DNA of 64,000 nucleotides from Ctena decussata (lineage: Eukaryota > Mollusca > Bivalvia > Lucinida > Lucinidae): assembly GCA_963989385.1 (NCBI GenBank), contig OZ022510.1:35159448-35223447 (forward strand), written 5' to 3'. Shown in pieces: positions 54,947 to 63,772 of the stretch (its first letter is position 1; each line of letters begins with the position of its first letter). The translations under genes and the position numbers were made by a program. The notes under the pieces are model-generated. The model saw only the letters and a program-made list of their open reading frames with translations, was not told the origin of the DNA and searched no databases.

Positions 54947-55365
54947 TTATGTATTGTACTTCAACAGACAGTCAACTCTCAATATCTCCAACTTACTGAT
55001 ATCTCAAAGTGAATTTCCTGGTCCCAGCAAATTTTCTTTGAGATATCGGTAGTTAGAGATATCAAGAGTTGAACATCCCCTAACTATGCCAGCAATGCTC
55101 AAAGGAATGAAAATAATACTCACATATTTTGGGAAATACTGTACCTCCAACTAACTGAAATCTCAAAGTAAATTTCCTGGTCCCAGCATATTTTCTTTGA
55201 GATATCGGTAGTTTGAGATGCCTGAAAATATAAAAGCAGATTACATGTTGCAGTTGAAAGATAAATGTATGGGCCCCTCTCTCTGAGTCTATATTATTTG
55301 CATCTGAATCGACACTGTTTGCCATTGCATATTTAAGCACGTCTGGCATTACAGTTTGGGTAAAC
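54947..55365 (+). repeat. Diverged single-copy remainder of the satellite monomer outside the array
   Basis: After the TTAA element the satellite resumes with ATGTATTGTACTTCAAC. It continues through palindrome 1 (54972-55072), module C with palindrome 2, and module D up to GCACGTCTGGCATTACAG, then matches nothing further. It differs from the array consensus far more than array units differ from each other, for example GATATCAAGAGTTG, CTATGCCAGCAATGCTCAAA and AATATAAAAGCAG with a deletion. Its module C head is closer to that of module A than in the array, as expected of an older, unhomogenised copy. Confidence 0.85.
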
Positions 55366-55708
55366 TTATAATTAAGATTTGTCAATATATTGCAGGATTA
55401 GGCCCAAAAAATGCAAAAAAGAAACACGCTTGGATTCGTACCTACCCCCTTTAAACGTATTTTTACTGGTATTTAATCGTGCGTCACGTTATTTATCACT
55501 TCGTGTTATTGTCCGCATCCTGGAAAAACTACCTGCTGGATATACAAACACTGCCAGCCTGCACAAATGCACAATATAGTGGTTCGAAAAAAAAAAAACA
55601 GCTAGGCAATGCATATTTTTGAAAGGGAAATGCGCGTCTTATCAGACGGGGCAGTATATGTATAGGCTGGTTCAGGGAAGCGCAATTTGTGTGTATACCT
55701 TACATTTC
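55366..55708. other. Non-coding flank with no recognised feature
   Basis: There is a short poly-A run near 55,588-55,598, followed by AGCTAGGCAATGCA, which resembles the target-site sequence of the SINE at 57.6 kb. A 66-codon ORF on the plus strand (55379-55579) overlaps the satellite edge. It has no recognisable domain and I do not call it a gene. Confidence 0.5.
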
Positions 55709-55990
55709 TGGTTGTTTTGGATTTAACGGCCCTTTGAGACAGTATTTCAGTCTATGTCGGGCCGTCTCCCAAAGAGAGGGAGAAAGAGAGAAATGACAGA
55801 CAAGAGAAAAAGTATCCAAACAACCCCTACCCGTACCTATTGCAAGCACAGTAGGCCCTTGCCCTACTGTTATCCAAATCAATAGGACGCCCCGGCACTG
55901 GAAGTTATTACCCAGCACCATCGCACAATCCAACCACCCCCTCATCCATCCATCCATCCTTCATATACATACAGTTTTCATGACGTGGCT
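55709..55990 (-). mobile_element. SINE-tail fragment, minus orientation
   Basis: GGATTTAACGGCCCTTTGAG followed by ACAGTATTTCAGTC (55719-55752) is homologous to the 3' part of the complete SINE at 57,675-57,710 (TTTGAATTTCACGTCC, then AACAGTATTTCAGTC). This motif recalls tails of SINEs common in bivalve genomes. A clear tRNA-derived head with A and B boxes is not visible upstream on the minus strand, so this is either truncated or a different SINE with the same tail. A short CATC tetranucleotide run lies at about 55,943-55,958. Confidence 0.5.
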
Positions 55991-56130
55991 GAATTGTGTA
56001 ACAGTTACTGTTTCATTTGTGCATACAAACCGCACACCACAGAACAGACTATACATATGAGTCGTATCTGAGTCTTTGCTGTTCGCACATAATATACCTG
56101 TTTATTCAGTGTGGTATTATCGATAACACT

Positions 56131-56264
56131 CCAGACTACCAATCCAGGGGTCGCGAGATAGATCCCCCGCTTCTCCAGTCTTTCGGATGAGACTTTAAAC
56201 CAAGGTCCCGTCTTCATATGACCTCGTTGTTGGTGGGACGTTAAAGCTGAGTTCACTCACTCAC
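56131..56264 (+). mobile_element. 5'-truncated tRNA-derived SINE fragment
   Basis: CCAATCCAGGGGTCGCGAG followed by ATAGATCCCCCGC looks like a tRNA anticodon-to-T-arm region with a decayed B box (expected GGTTCGATCCC). It is followed by TTTCGGATGAGACTTTAAAC and GGTCCCGT, and then GGTGGGACGTTAAAGC and (ACTC)n. The GGATGAGAC-GTTAAA block is a conserved SINE central domain I recognise from mollusc genomes. The exact domain name is uncertain. No A box is present. Confidence 0.55.
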
Positions 56265-56559
56265 ATGCGACACTGATCATTCATTGTCTTTCTTGTAGAA
56301 TCAGTTTGTTCAGATATAGTTTCTTCATATATTGTTTAATCATATTTTTCTATTTCTATTTAAACAAACACAAATCATTTCACTTTAAGAGTTTGTACTA
56401 CGAATTTCGGAAATCGGAATTCAGAATTCGGAATTGTGAAATAGTATGGAAATGAAAGTGAGCCAAATGGGCCATCGTAGTGTTTCTCTTCATTCTTTTT
56501 CTCCAAAATACATGGACACGCATAATCAACAAGATAAAATCTGGTAACAGTAGTCTACT
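56265..56559. other. AT-rich spacer with degenerate GAATTC repeats
   Basis: Nothing gene-like is seen. Around 56,402-56,437 the sequence contains short overlapping repeats of the type CGGAATTCAGAATTCGGAAT, an impure microsatellite-like stretch. Confidence 0.5.
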
Positions 56560-56940
56560 TTTACAAATTTGTTATACATTGTCTGTATGCGTTTCTTACG
56601 GAACCCCGGAAAGGACAAATGCAGTATTTTTCTTAATTCGTGGCTACGACTTATTAAGTCGTTCCCTCGAGTTACTATGTCGTTCCCACGTATTATTATG
56701 TCGTTCCCACGAGTTATTATGTCGTTCCAACGAGTTATTATGTCGTTACCACGACTTATTATGTCGTTTCCTCGACTTACTAAGTCGTTCCTACGACTTA
56801 CTAAGTCGTGGCCACGAGTTAATACTGCCCTCCTATTGGTCAAATTAACTCGTGGCCACGAGTTAATAAATCGCTCCGATTGGGTCAATCAGGCCTGGTG
56901 TACTGTTGATGAAATCCTTCACCAAGTTTTCAGATTAGTC
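56560..56940 (+). mobile_element. Dispersed element with ~21-bp palindromic minisatellite core, copy 1
   Basis: From ACGGAACCCCGGAAAGGAC a roughly 21-bp unit repeats about ten times (about 56,650-56,820), in forms such as CGTTCCCACGAGTTATTATGT and CGACTTACTAAGTCGTTCC. Then come CTGCCCTCCTATTGGTCAAAT and the 18-bp perfect palindrome AACTCGTGGCCACGAGTT. The right flank has a TCCGATTGGGTCAATCAGGC block. Because the unit length is a multiple of three, three frames stay open with repetitive peptides. These are artefacts of the repeat, not genes. A homologous copy lies inverted at 62.1-62.45 kb. Confidence 0.8.
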
Positions 56941-57293
56941 TGAAAATATAGTGTAACTAAAAACAGAGATACCAGAGTACTTGCATATCATGCGGACTTG
57001 AAAGAGATGCGGACCTGGGTTCCGTCAGGTTCACACGCGAAACAGCATCTACTGATTTTATCTAACTGAGACACGTGTATAAATAAGGACGGATTTGAGG
57101 ATATTTTTTATACTCCTAAGCAACAGATGTTTTGAGTATCCATTAGAACTTCGTCAACAGCCAGCTCTAGTGAGGGATCACGACATGTTTTTGCTGAGAA
57201 TTGAGAAACATTATCCCAAAAGTGTCATAAAAATCCAACATATCTGGACCCCTGCTTTAGTAACTGCATGTTAGAATGATATTAAAGCCATAA
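56941..57293. other. Non-coding spacer, nothing recognised
   Basis: I see no ORF of note, RNA-like fold or repeat in this stretch. Confidence 0.5.
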
Positions 57294-57634
57294 TTTTTAC
57301 AAAGTACACTTTAAAACAGTCCGTAGATTTTACGATAGAATACCTGGCAACCAGCTGTCAGTCCATTTTCCGTTATTTTTACGGGCGCACATAAACATTG
57401 GCGGAATCATCACGCAGAATAAGGTAGAATAAGAGAGGTTTTGGTTTGGTCATATAGCCCTTCAACACTATAAATGTCTTTACGAGAACGGTCAGTTAAC
57501 ATAACTCTACCATATCGAGACTCCAAACAAATGTTCTACAGGCAGACGCCCGTAAAATATAACGGGAAACGGACTGGCAGCTGGTTGCCAGGTATTCTAC
57601 CGTAAAATCTACGATTTGTTTTACGGTGTAAAAA
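57294..57634. mobile_element. Foldback / MITE with ~90-bp terminal inverted repeats
   Basis: The left arm (57294-57389) includes GTAGATTTTACGATAGAATA, CCTGGCAACCAGCTGTCAGTCC and TTTTTACGGGCG. The right arm (57545-57634) is its reverse complement with modest divergence: CGCCCGTAAAATATAACGGG, GGACTGGCAGCTGG, TTGCCAGGTATTC and CGTAAAATCTACG. The spacer of about 155 bp has no coding capacity. I could not identify a clean target-site duplication. The TIRs are rich in CCGTAAAA motifs. The superfamily is not determined. Confidence 0.85.
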
Positions 57635-57636
57635 GC

Positions 57637-57870
57637 TAGGCAATGATGGACGGATGGATGGCTGGATGGATGACTTTGAATTTCACGTCCTTTTCAACAG
57701 TATTTCAGTCAGATCAGGACGATGGGCGGGTGATGATGAATGGCTGTATGCAACAGAACCCCGTTTACAACTTTACGGTAGAAAGATTCTCGCCTCAAGC
57801 AGGGCTCGAACCCGGATCAGTAGGCCATCGCTTAACCCACTGAGCTACCGGGGCTCCTATAGGCAATGAT
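57637..57870 (-). mobile_element. Complete tRNA-derived SINE with 11-bp target-site duplication
   Basis: Direct repeats TAGGCAATGAT at 57637-57647 and 57860-57870 bracket the element. On the minus strand the body starts GGAGCCCCGGTAGCTCAG. It has a Pol III A box (TAGCTCAGTGGGTTAAGC, 57830-57847) and B box (GGGTTCGAGCC, 57803-57813), then an unrelated body, the conserved tail GACTGAAATACTGTT, and a 3' end of irregular ATCC repeats (57648-57672 on the plus strand). The total body is 212 bp. The intact duplication and good A/B boxes indicate a comparatively recent LINE-mobilised insertion. Plus-strand ORFs across it are fortuitous. Confidence 0.9.
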
Positions 57871-58410
57871 CAGAAATTGATAAGTCAAAGTATTCTTGAC
57901 AGCCCATTCAGTTTTAAACCGAGACTTGACACGCTTAAATGGCAGTAACCATGCTGTTTCCTCTACCCTCGCCACATATTCAAAATCCAAAAATTCGTGA
58001 ATGTGCTTAATCTTTCCAAAAGCTATGAATGTTATTCAACCTTAATTATTTTGCATATTTACGTTTAATGCAGTTTAAGATAACGAGTCATCCACAATAT
58101 TCGACATATGATCCTTTTCCGTAAGTTCCTCTCCTAAATCACCACATTCACAAAAATGGAAATCTGACCAAACTTTGCTTAGAATATGGAATTTATTAAA
58201 GTCTTTAATCGTACTTGCATTAACATTATGAAACGCTGAATTACATTGCTATTTTGGAACACAAATATAAGTTATTAAATGTGGTGGTTGTGGAGATAAG
58301 CAGTCGCGTTAGCATACCTAACAAGCAAATAGCCAGGACAGACTGCGCTACTCTGCTTGTCAGATTCTTTGCAATAACCGTGTGCTGAGCTATACATGCA
58401 TGTGCAAAAA
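57871..58410. other. Non-coding spacer, nothing recognised
   Basis: AT-rich sequence. No ORF of note and no repeat that I could match within the window. Confidence 0.5.
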
Positions 58411-58500
58411 GGATAGCCCGGAAGCTCGGTGGGTTAAGCACTGTGTCTGATGATCTAGCAGTCCCGGGGTTCCATTGCACACAGCCTTTTGTTATCAATC
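58411..58500 (+). mobile_element. tRNA-derived SINE head, partly decayed
   Basis: GGATAGCCCGGAAGCTCGGT followed by GGGTTAAGCA aligns with the head of the SINE at 57.6-57.87 kb (GGAGCCCCGGTAGCTCAG, then TGGGTTAAGC), giving an A box with a few changes. The B-box region reads CCCGGGGTTCCATTGC, with the expected CGA replaced. No SINE tail or target-site duplication could be found downstream. It is too degenerate to be a functional tRNA gene. Confidence 0.65.
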
Positions 58501-58617
58501 TGTCAATCTCACTGAAGGTGAGACAAAGGACGAACGGACAAAACAAGAATTAACTTTTGTAATAGATAGACAGCGACAGAAAGAAAATGCTTCTACAGAG
58601 AAATCATTAAAGTTTAA

Positions 58618-59482
58618 GTTGGTGATTTATGGTAAATGTAAAAATCTCCATAAAACCATAAAAAAGTAATGTATCTCCCTGAAAGTTAGCAGCATTCTTA
58701 TTTTTGTTGTTCTTTACCGTTTAGAATACAAAATAGACGTACATGCTGCTTAAAAAAGTGTTTTTATAAGGAAAGATCAAAGGGTAATTTTCTGCGAATA
58801 AATCTGAAAAAAATAATATCGTTATTGAAAATTTACGTAGTGCTGAAGGTGCATTATTGCATAATGAAGAGCAACCTAGCAATTATTTATTCCAACTCTT
58901 TCTCAAATTGTAATGTAGACCAGATGAAAACGGTAGCTTTTTCTCAAATGTTCAAACATGTACAAAGTAAATGTACACTGGACGCATTTATTAAATATAG
59001 GGTAGGCAAGCATACCTATGTTAACACCTACAGTATAAATAATACATTACTGACATGATCAGTGGTGTGTAGATGAAATTGTTCAACCTTGTTAAAATAG
59101 TCTTACCTGTCTCACCTGTGCGATTTGACAAAGAAAAATGGACACAGACTGCATCTTTTTTCATCTGCTCAGCCTGATAATGTGTGAAAGAGTTTGAAAA
59201 AAATAATTGCTAGGACGCTCTCCATTATGCAACAAGGTACTCTAAGCACTAAGTATATTTTCAATAATGATATTATTTTTTCAGATTTATTGCGCAGAAA
59301 ATTACCCTTTGATCTTTCCTTATAAAAGCACTTTTTAACATTAACAAATACTGCATTTTGGGATTCTAAATTATGAGAAACAACATAAAGAAGGCATCTG
59401 CTAAGTTTTGGAAAGATCAGTGTCATTTTGAGTATTTCATGCAGATTTATGTCTTTGACCCAAATCAGTGATTATCACCACC
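58618..59482. mobile_element. Long-TIR foldback element, copy 1, flanked by TTAA
   Basis: Flanked by TTAA at 58614-58617 and 59483-59486. The left arm (from GTTGGTGATTTATGG) and the reverse complement of the right arm (GGTGGTGATAATCACTGATT) are imperfect inverted repeats of roughly 300 bp. Anchors include AAGGAAAGATCAAAGGGTAA, seen on the plus strand near 58,770 and reversed near 59,300, and CCTAGCAATTATTT, reversed near 59,200. Plus-strand 58825-59058 and minus-strand 59169-59426 ORFs lie in the two arms and resemble each other only because the arms are inverted copies. No transposase is present. Confidence 0.85.
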
Positions 59483-59486
59483 TTAA

Positions 59487-60514
59487 GGTGGTGATTTGTG
59501 GTAAATACAAAAATCTGCATAAAACCATAAAAACTTATCGTTCCTCCCTGAATGTTTGCTGACTTCTTATTTTTGTTGTTCTCTACAGTATAGAATACAG
59601 AATAGAGGGACATGCTGTTAAAAATGTGTTTTATATGGAAAAAATCAAAGGGTAATTTTGTGCGCAGAAATCTAGAAAATTAACTTCATTCTTGAAAATA
59701 TACTTAGCTCTGAAGTTTCTTTAATGCATTAAAAAGAGCGTCCTAGCAATTATTTGTTCCAACTCTTTCTCAAATTCGTAAGGTAGACCAGATGAAAACA
59801 GTCACTTTTTCTCAAATGTCTGACCATGTATGGTGCATGTACACTGCATGCATTAACTAAATACAGGTAGAGCAGTTATACCTTTATCATACTCACAGAA
59901 TACCATAAAAATTCTATATATTGGGACAGTTAGGTCTGAGCAAATAGTGCAAACCCAGATCAGACAAGAGCAGTCTGATCAGGGTCTTCACTATTTGCCA
60001 TCCCATTGCATTTTTGGGCACATTACGGCACTGTTAAACCAAACTGTTCCAATTTTAGGACAGTTATGGTAATTATTTTTAGTGTCCCAATATTTAGATT
60101 TTTTACCACCATGACACAGGTGTCTATATAAAATTGTTCAACCTTGAAAATGGACTGAATAATTTAGCAAATACTTTTACTAAGAAAAGACCATTTTTAT
60201 TTGCCCAGCCTGGAAATGTGTGAAAAAATGGAAAAAAAATAATTGCTAGGACGCTCTCCATAATGTATTGAAGAAACTTCAGATCCTATTACATTTTTAA
60301 TAACGATGGTTATTTTTCAGATTTTTGCGCACAAAATTACCCTTTGACATTTTCTTATATAAACCCTTTTTAACTTCAACAAGTCCCACATTTTTCGATT
60401 CTGAATCGTGAGAAACAACAAAGAAGGCATCTGCTAATTTTGGGGAAGATCTGTTATATTTTCAGCACTTTATGCAGATTTTTACTTCGTCCAAAATCAG
60501 TGATTATCACCACC
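59487..60514. mobile_element. Long-TIR foldback element, copy 2, abutting copy 1
   Basis: Begins GGTGGTGATTTGTGG immediately after the TTAA that ends copy 1, and stops at CACCACC before TTAA at 60515-60518. Its arms match copy 1: CAAAGGGTAATTTTGTGCGC on the left, GCGCACAAAATTACCCTTTG on the right, and GAGCGTCCTAGCAATTATTT. It is about 160 bp longer than copy 1, mostly because of a nested element in its centre. The junction CACCACCTTAAGGTGGTG is a perfect 18-bp palindrome formed by two abutting termini sharing one TTAA. Confidence 0.85.
59917..60095. mobile_element. Nested small MITE with internal CTGATC hairpin
   Basis: The ends ATATATTGGGACAGTTA (left) and TAGTGTCCCAATATT (right) are inverted repeats. 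Copy 1 of the host element lacks this segment. Inside, GCAAATAGTGCAAACCCAG and its continuation to 59965 pair with 59973-59998 (26-bp arms, 3 mismatches, 7-bp loop). TA-rich ends suggest a Tc1/mariner-type MITE, but this is inference. Hairpins of this GCAAA...GATCAGAC type are, to my recollection, frequent in bivalve DNA. Confidence 0.6.
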
Positions 60515-60518
60515 TTAA

Positions 60519-62114
60519 AACAGGTAGATTTCGTTTTAACTTGTTTCTAATCTGAAACTCGCTCCAGCAACCCCATTTATGGATCAGTTCGGTGAGAGGA
60601 GATTGTATCGATTGCCCATAAACAATGCCAAGTCTGTACAAGTCGGATCTTGACATGTTACAGAACTATGAATGCTGACTGGTGGTGGTGAAATACTGAT
60701 GATAATTACCACAAGTATCAGCTTTTACAAAAAAAAGTTTGGGTCTACGCTTAGCTCACATTAACCGTTGTGTAGCCATTGGATTGGCACCTTGGTCAAA
60801 TCGCGCCTCTACCAAACCCAAGTCAATCTTCACCTCGGTCTTATCGCACGTTCTCGGTTTAATCTTGTAGATTCTGGTTTGCATTTCTAAGCTCATGTTG
60901 GCATGTAATTACCCTAATTCAATTTACTGGCATGTTTGGTCACCTTAGAAATAGTTGGCATTTAGTGATACTACTAGACCGTCTCAATGTCGATCCTTTT
61001 CTGGTACTTGCGGACCTGATCAAACACGCGCAAAATATCAATGATAACCAGTCAATAGGAAATAACATTCAACCAGTCATGACCTTTATAAAATGCTTCC
61101 GGAGCAAAAGCAATTACAAGATTTCTACGTCCATGGGCGTAGACAATAAAATATATATTTTCGATACTGTTGGAATATTCGCACGTGTGAGGCTGCGATG
61201 TAAGTTTATACTGACCGACAGGTGCTTAATGACGTATCTGTCCCAACCACATGTATTCTAACAACGCAATCCTTCAGCAGTACAGTCTTAAACCTAAACC
61301 AAACTTTTAAGCAAAGTGTTAAAAAAATCATCGCAGCTATTGCATGCATCGACCCGACATGTCCGCATAGACCAGCTGATTAAACTGTTTGCCAAAATAT
61401 TGATGTCGGAGTAACCGAGATAGCTACGCCATAAAAAACTGGCAGAGCACAACAGCTTAGCACTGTTACAGAACTGATCAGACAGCTCTGGAAGAGCATT
61501 CTGATCAGAATCTATGATGCTAGCCCAGATTTTAGCGTCCTATGATCATGCGACACAATGAAAATTTTTTAAAGTTTGCTTCAGCGTGGCACAGTCTACA
61601 GGCAGACAATGCAGATAATAGACTCCTTGATAGAGCTGTCCGGTCAAGCTCTGCAATGTAGGTCAGGCTTCAGTGTCCAAACATTCGAGGAAAATACTTA
61701 ACACAGTACGACCATTGACGAACATCAGACCACTTTACCCGGGAGCAGCTCAACAAGGGCAAAATGTCATTCTACATAAACCGTCTGAGAACCAAAGACA
61801 GCCTCGTTGTCATTATAATAATACTTGTAGCAGTAGTAAAATACCACACATGGCAACCTTGCCACTTATTTAGAACAAAAACAGCACAAAAATTCAGTGA
61901 AACTGCATGGTGGAGTCAGTCGACAAACACTGGATACCCCGATACTGCTCCCGGAGAAGAGCAGCATGACGAGGATGTGCACTGCCTGCTCAGCTATCAG
62001 CACAATTAAAAAAATCAAGAGCAAGACTCAGCCAGTTAGCCAACACTGCAGAGTCCGATCAGACTGTTCCACTTGGGCAGTCCAGCTAGGGGTCCACAGA
62101 TTAGCGCTTTAACA
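60519..62114. other. Gene-poor stretch with one small unassigned ORF
   Basis: The longest open frame is plus-strand 60932-61261 (109 codons). It has no signal peptide, membrane segment or domain that I recognise, no splice-site context that would make it an obvious exon, and ordinary AT-rich composition, so it is probably fortuitous. A compact hairpin lies at 61474-61508: CTGATCAGACAGCTCT pairs with AGAGCATTCTGATCAG at 14 of 16 positions around a 3-bp loop. Overlapping ORFs at 61,673-62,112 in several frames show no recognisable similarity. Confidence 0.5.
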
Positions 62115-62450
62115 GCGACATACGAAGTCTGGTAAGGGATTTTATCGATAATAAAACAGGGCCAATCAGAGGGCTTTATTAATTCGTGGCCACGAGTTAA
62201 TTTGACCAATTGGAGGGCAGTATTAACTCGTGGTAATGACTTAATAAGTCGTGCGAACGACTTAGTAAGTCGAGGGTTCGCATGACTTATTAGCTCGAGG
62301 GAACGACATAATAACTCGTGGTAATGACATAATAAATCGAGGGAACGACATAATAACTCGTGGTAACGACATAATAAGTCGTGGGAACGACATAGAAAGA
62401 ATATTACACATGTCCCCTCCGGGGTTCCGTAGTTTCTTTTGGCGTCCGAT
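62115..62450 (-). mobile_element. Dispersed element with ~21-bp palindromic minisatellite core, copy 2 (inverted)
   Basis: Read on the minus strand this matches copy 1 at 56.56-56.94 kb: CTACGGAACCCCGGAGGGGA, then about ten units of CGTTCCCACGACTTATTATGT type, then TACTGCCCTCCAATTGGTCA, the palindrome AACTCGTGGCCACGAGTT, and a CTGATTGGCCCTG block. Homology continues weakly beyond both ends. Minus-strand ORFs of 147 and 80 codons here are repeat-driven, with runs such as LLCRSHELL and SFPRVIMSF, and are not genes. Confidence 0.8.
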
Positions 62451-63639
62451 ATATATACTATGCACAATAAATATAGCAATTTTTATATGTGTCAGATCCA
62501 CCATATTAGGATTTTATTGTCACTTTACTGCATAAAGATACAAAGGCCGATCATTCGAGATGGTCTGGCAGGTAAAAGATTCAAGATTGTTCAATTGTAG
62601 CGTTTGAACTACCGTGACGTCAGTTTTTAAGACCATTGTATCTGAGGGCCATTTTTGATCATGTACAAAAGCCAAAATCATAATGAGGCGGCTGGTTTGC
62701 TGTTAAAATAAAGGAAAGCGCTCTAAAACATTTGAATATGCTACAAGTATGAGGTTTATAAAATTCGAAACTTTGACGTTTTGTCTTGTTTTTACGTTAT
62801 CGTCTTAAAAAGTTGTTTTAATCGGTATTTCTTAAATCCCTTTCGAGTGTATGATTGTTTGGTATCTGCCAATATGATAACATAAACAATTTGGAAAGAA
62901 AATTCTTCCCGGTTACTGAGCATGAGTCAAAATGTCTCAGACTATCGTCATCATTTTCTCACAGTTACGTTATACTTCAGTGAAGAAACTTCACAGTTAA
63001 ATTAATCATGGTGTGTCCTTTAATTTTAGCCTATTGATTTTTCTCGGGTTTTGATTCTGCATTGAACTGAAGCATCGGTGAATCATTGCACATTGGACCG
63101 AATTATAACGTTTTTTTGTCAATTGTGCATGCTAAGATTCGTCCGTTGTTAAGCTACCATATATTTTACACATTCAATAGCTTTGACAAGAAAAGTGGGC
63201 ATGAAAATGATGAGAAAGAGCGTACAAAAATCACATGCTTGCTATGTTTATGTTGCTTTTCAATGGGTGCGAATTTCGGATAATGACCCCTTCTGCGCTT
63301 ATCGCTTTTCCCCAATATCGTTTTTTCAAAATGGCTTCTGTAATTCCATGGTATCTTAAGCCCCAAATACGGCTCCCTTCAATGCAATATAATTTCGCTC
63401 AATGTTACTCTTCAGTAATGAGAAAAATTGCAAAATATAAAAATTTGCTAAATATATTTTGCATAGTATGTATCCGGTTCACTTACATGCTTTCATTTTG
63501 ACTGACTTCGAAGGTTTAACAGAATAATACAAAGCACGAAGCTCGTGCACGGCGACACATTATGAATGAACGTACACTGTGTAGTGTGAACTGGTGTGTG
63601 TGGATTTTTTCGTGACAATCAGTAGAAAGGGAGTGAAAG
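62451..63639. other. AT-rich non-coding stretch
   Basis: Nothing recognisable. Short ORFs (for example plus 63086-63283 and 63235-63501, minus 63166-63366) overlap on opposite strands and carry no recognisable domain. Confidence 0.5.
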
Positions 63640-63772
63640 TAAGTGGCCGGGCCGTGTATCGAACCCAACCGATCGCATTGCATAATGCTTTTGCATAATG
63701 CTTTTGTTATAATAACTTAGAGCGTCTGTTGATACGACATTGTTTTATCCGCTGGGCGAGCTTGTCGTTTCC
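63640..63772 (-). mobile_element. Possible decayed tRNA-derived SINE with stretched A-B spacing
   Basis: On the minus strand AAGCTCGCCCAGCGGATAAA (63744-63763) resembles a tRNA D-arm/A-box region, and TGGGTTCGATACACGGCC (B box within 63656-63667) resembles a T-arm. The distance between them, about 80-90 bp, is too long for a tRNA. It includes a direct duplication of a GCATAATGCTTTT unit near 63,679-63,704 that may account for some of the extra length. It could be coincidence. Confidence 0.35.

Noticed and set aside
55700..56256. Minus-strand ORFs of 85 and 83 codons
   Set aside because: They run through SINE fragments and a tetranucleotide repeat.
56480..56943. Three overlapping ORFs (120-124 codons) with repetitive peptides on both strands
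   Set aside because: They are produced by the ~21-bp minisatellite, whose length is a multiple of three and which lacks stops in several frames. There is no plausible protein.
57790..57859. Functional tRNA gene on the minus strand
   Set aside because: It has good A and B boxes, but it is the head of a SINE bounded by an 11-bp target-site duplication. Acceptor-stem pairing at the expected distance is not evident.
58825..59426. Two ORFs (plus 58825-59058, minus 59169-59426) with similar peptides, as a divergent gene pair
   Set aside because: They lie in the inverted arms of one foldback element, so the similarity is structural.
60932..61261. 109-codon plus-strand ORF as a gene or exon
   Set aside because: No recognisable domain, no splice or promoter context, and a length compatible with chance in this composition. 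Transcript data or conservation would be needed.
62036..62504. Minus-strand ORFs of 147 and 80 codons
   Set aside because: Same minisatellite artefact in the inverted copy.
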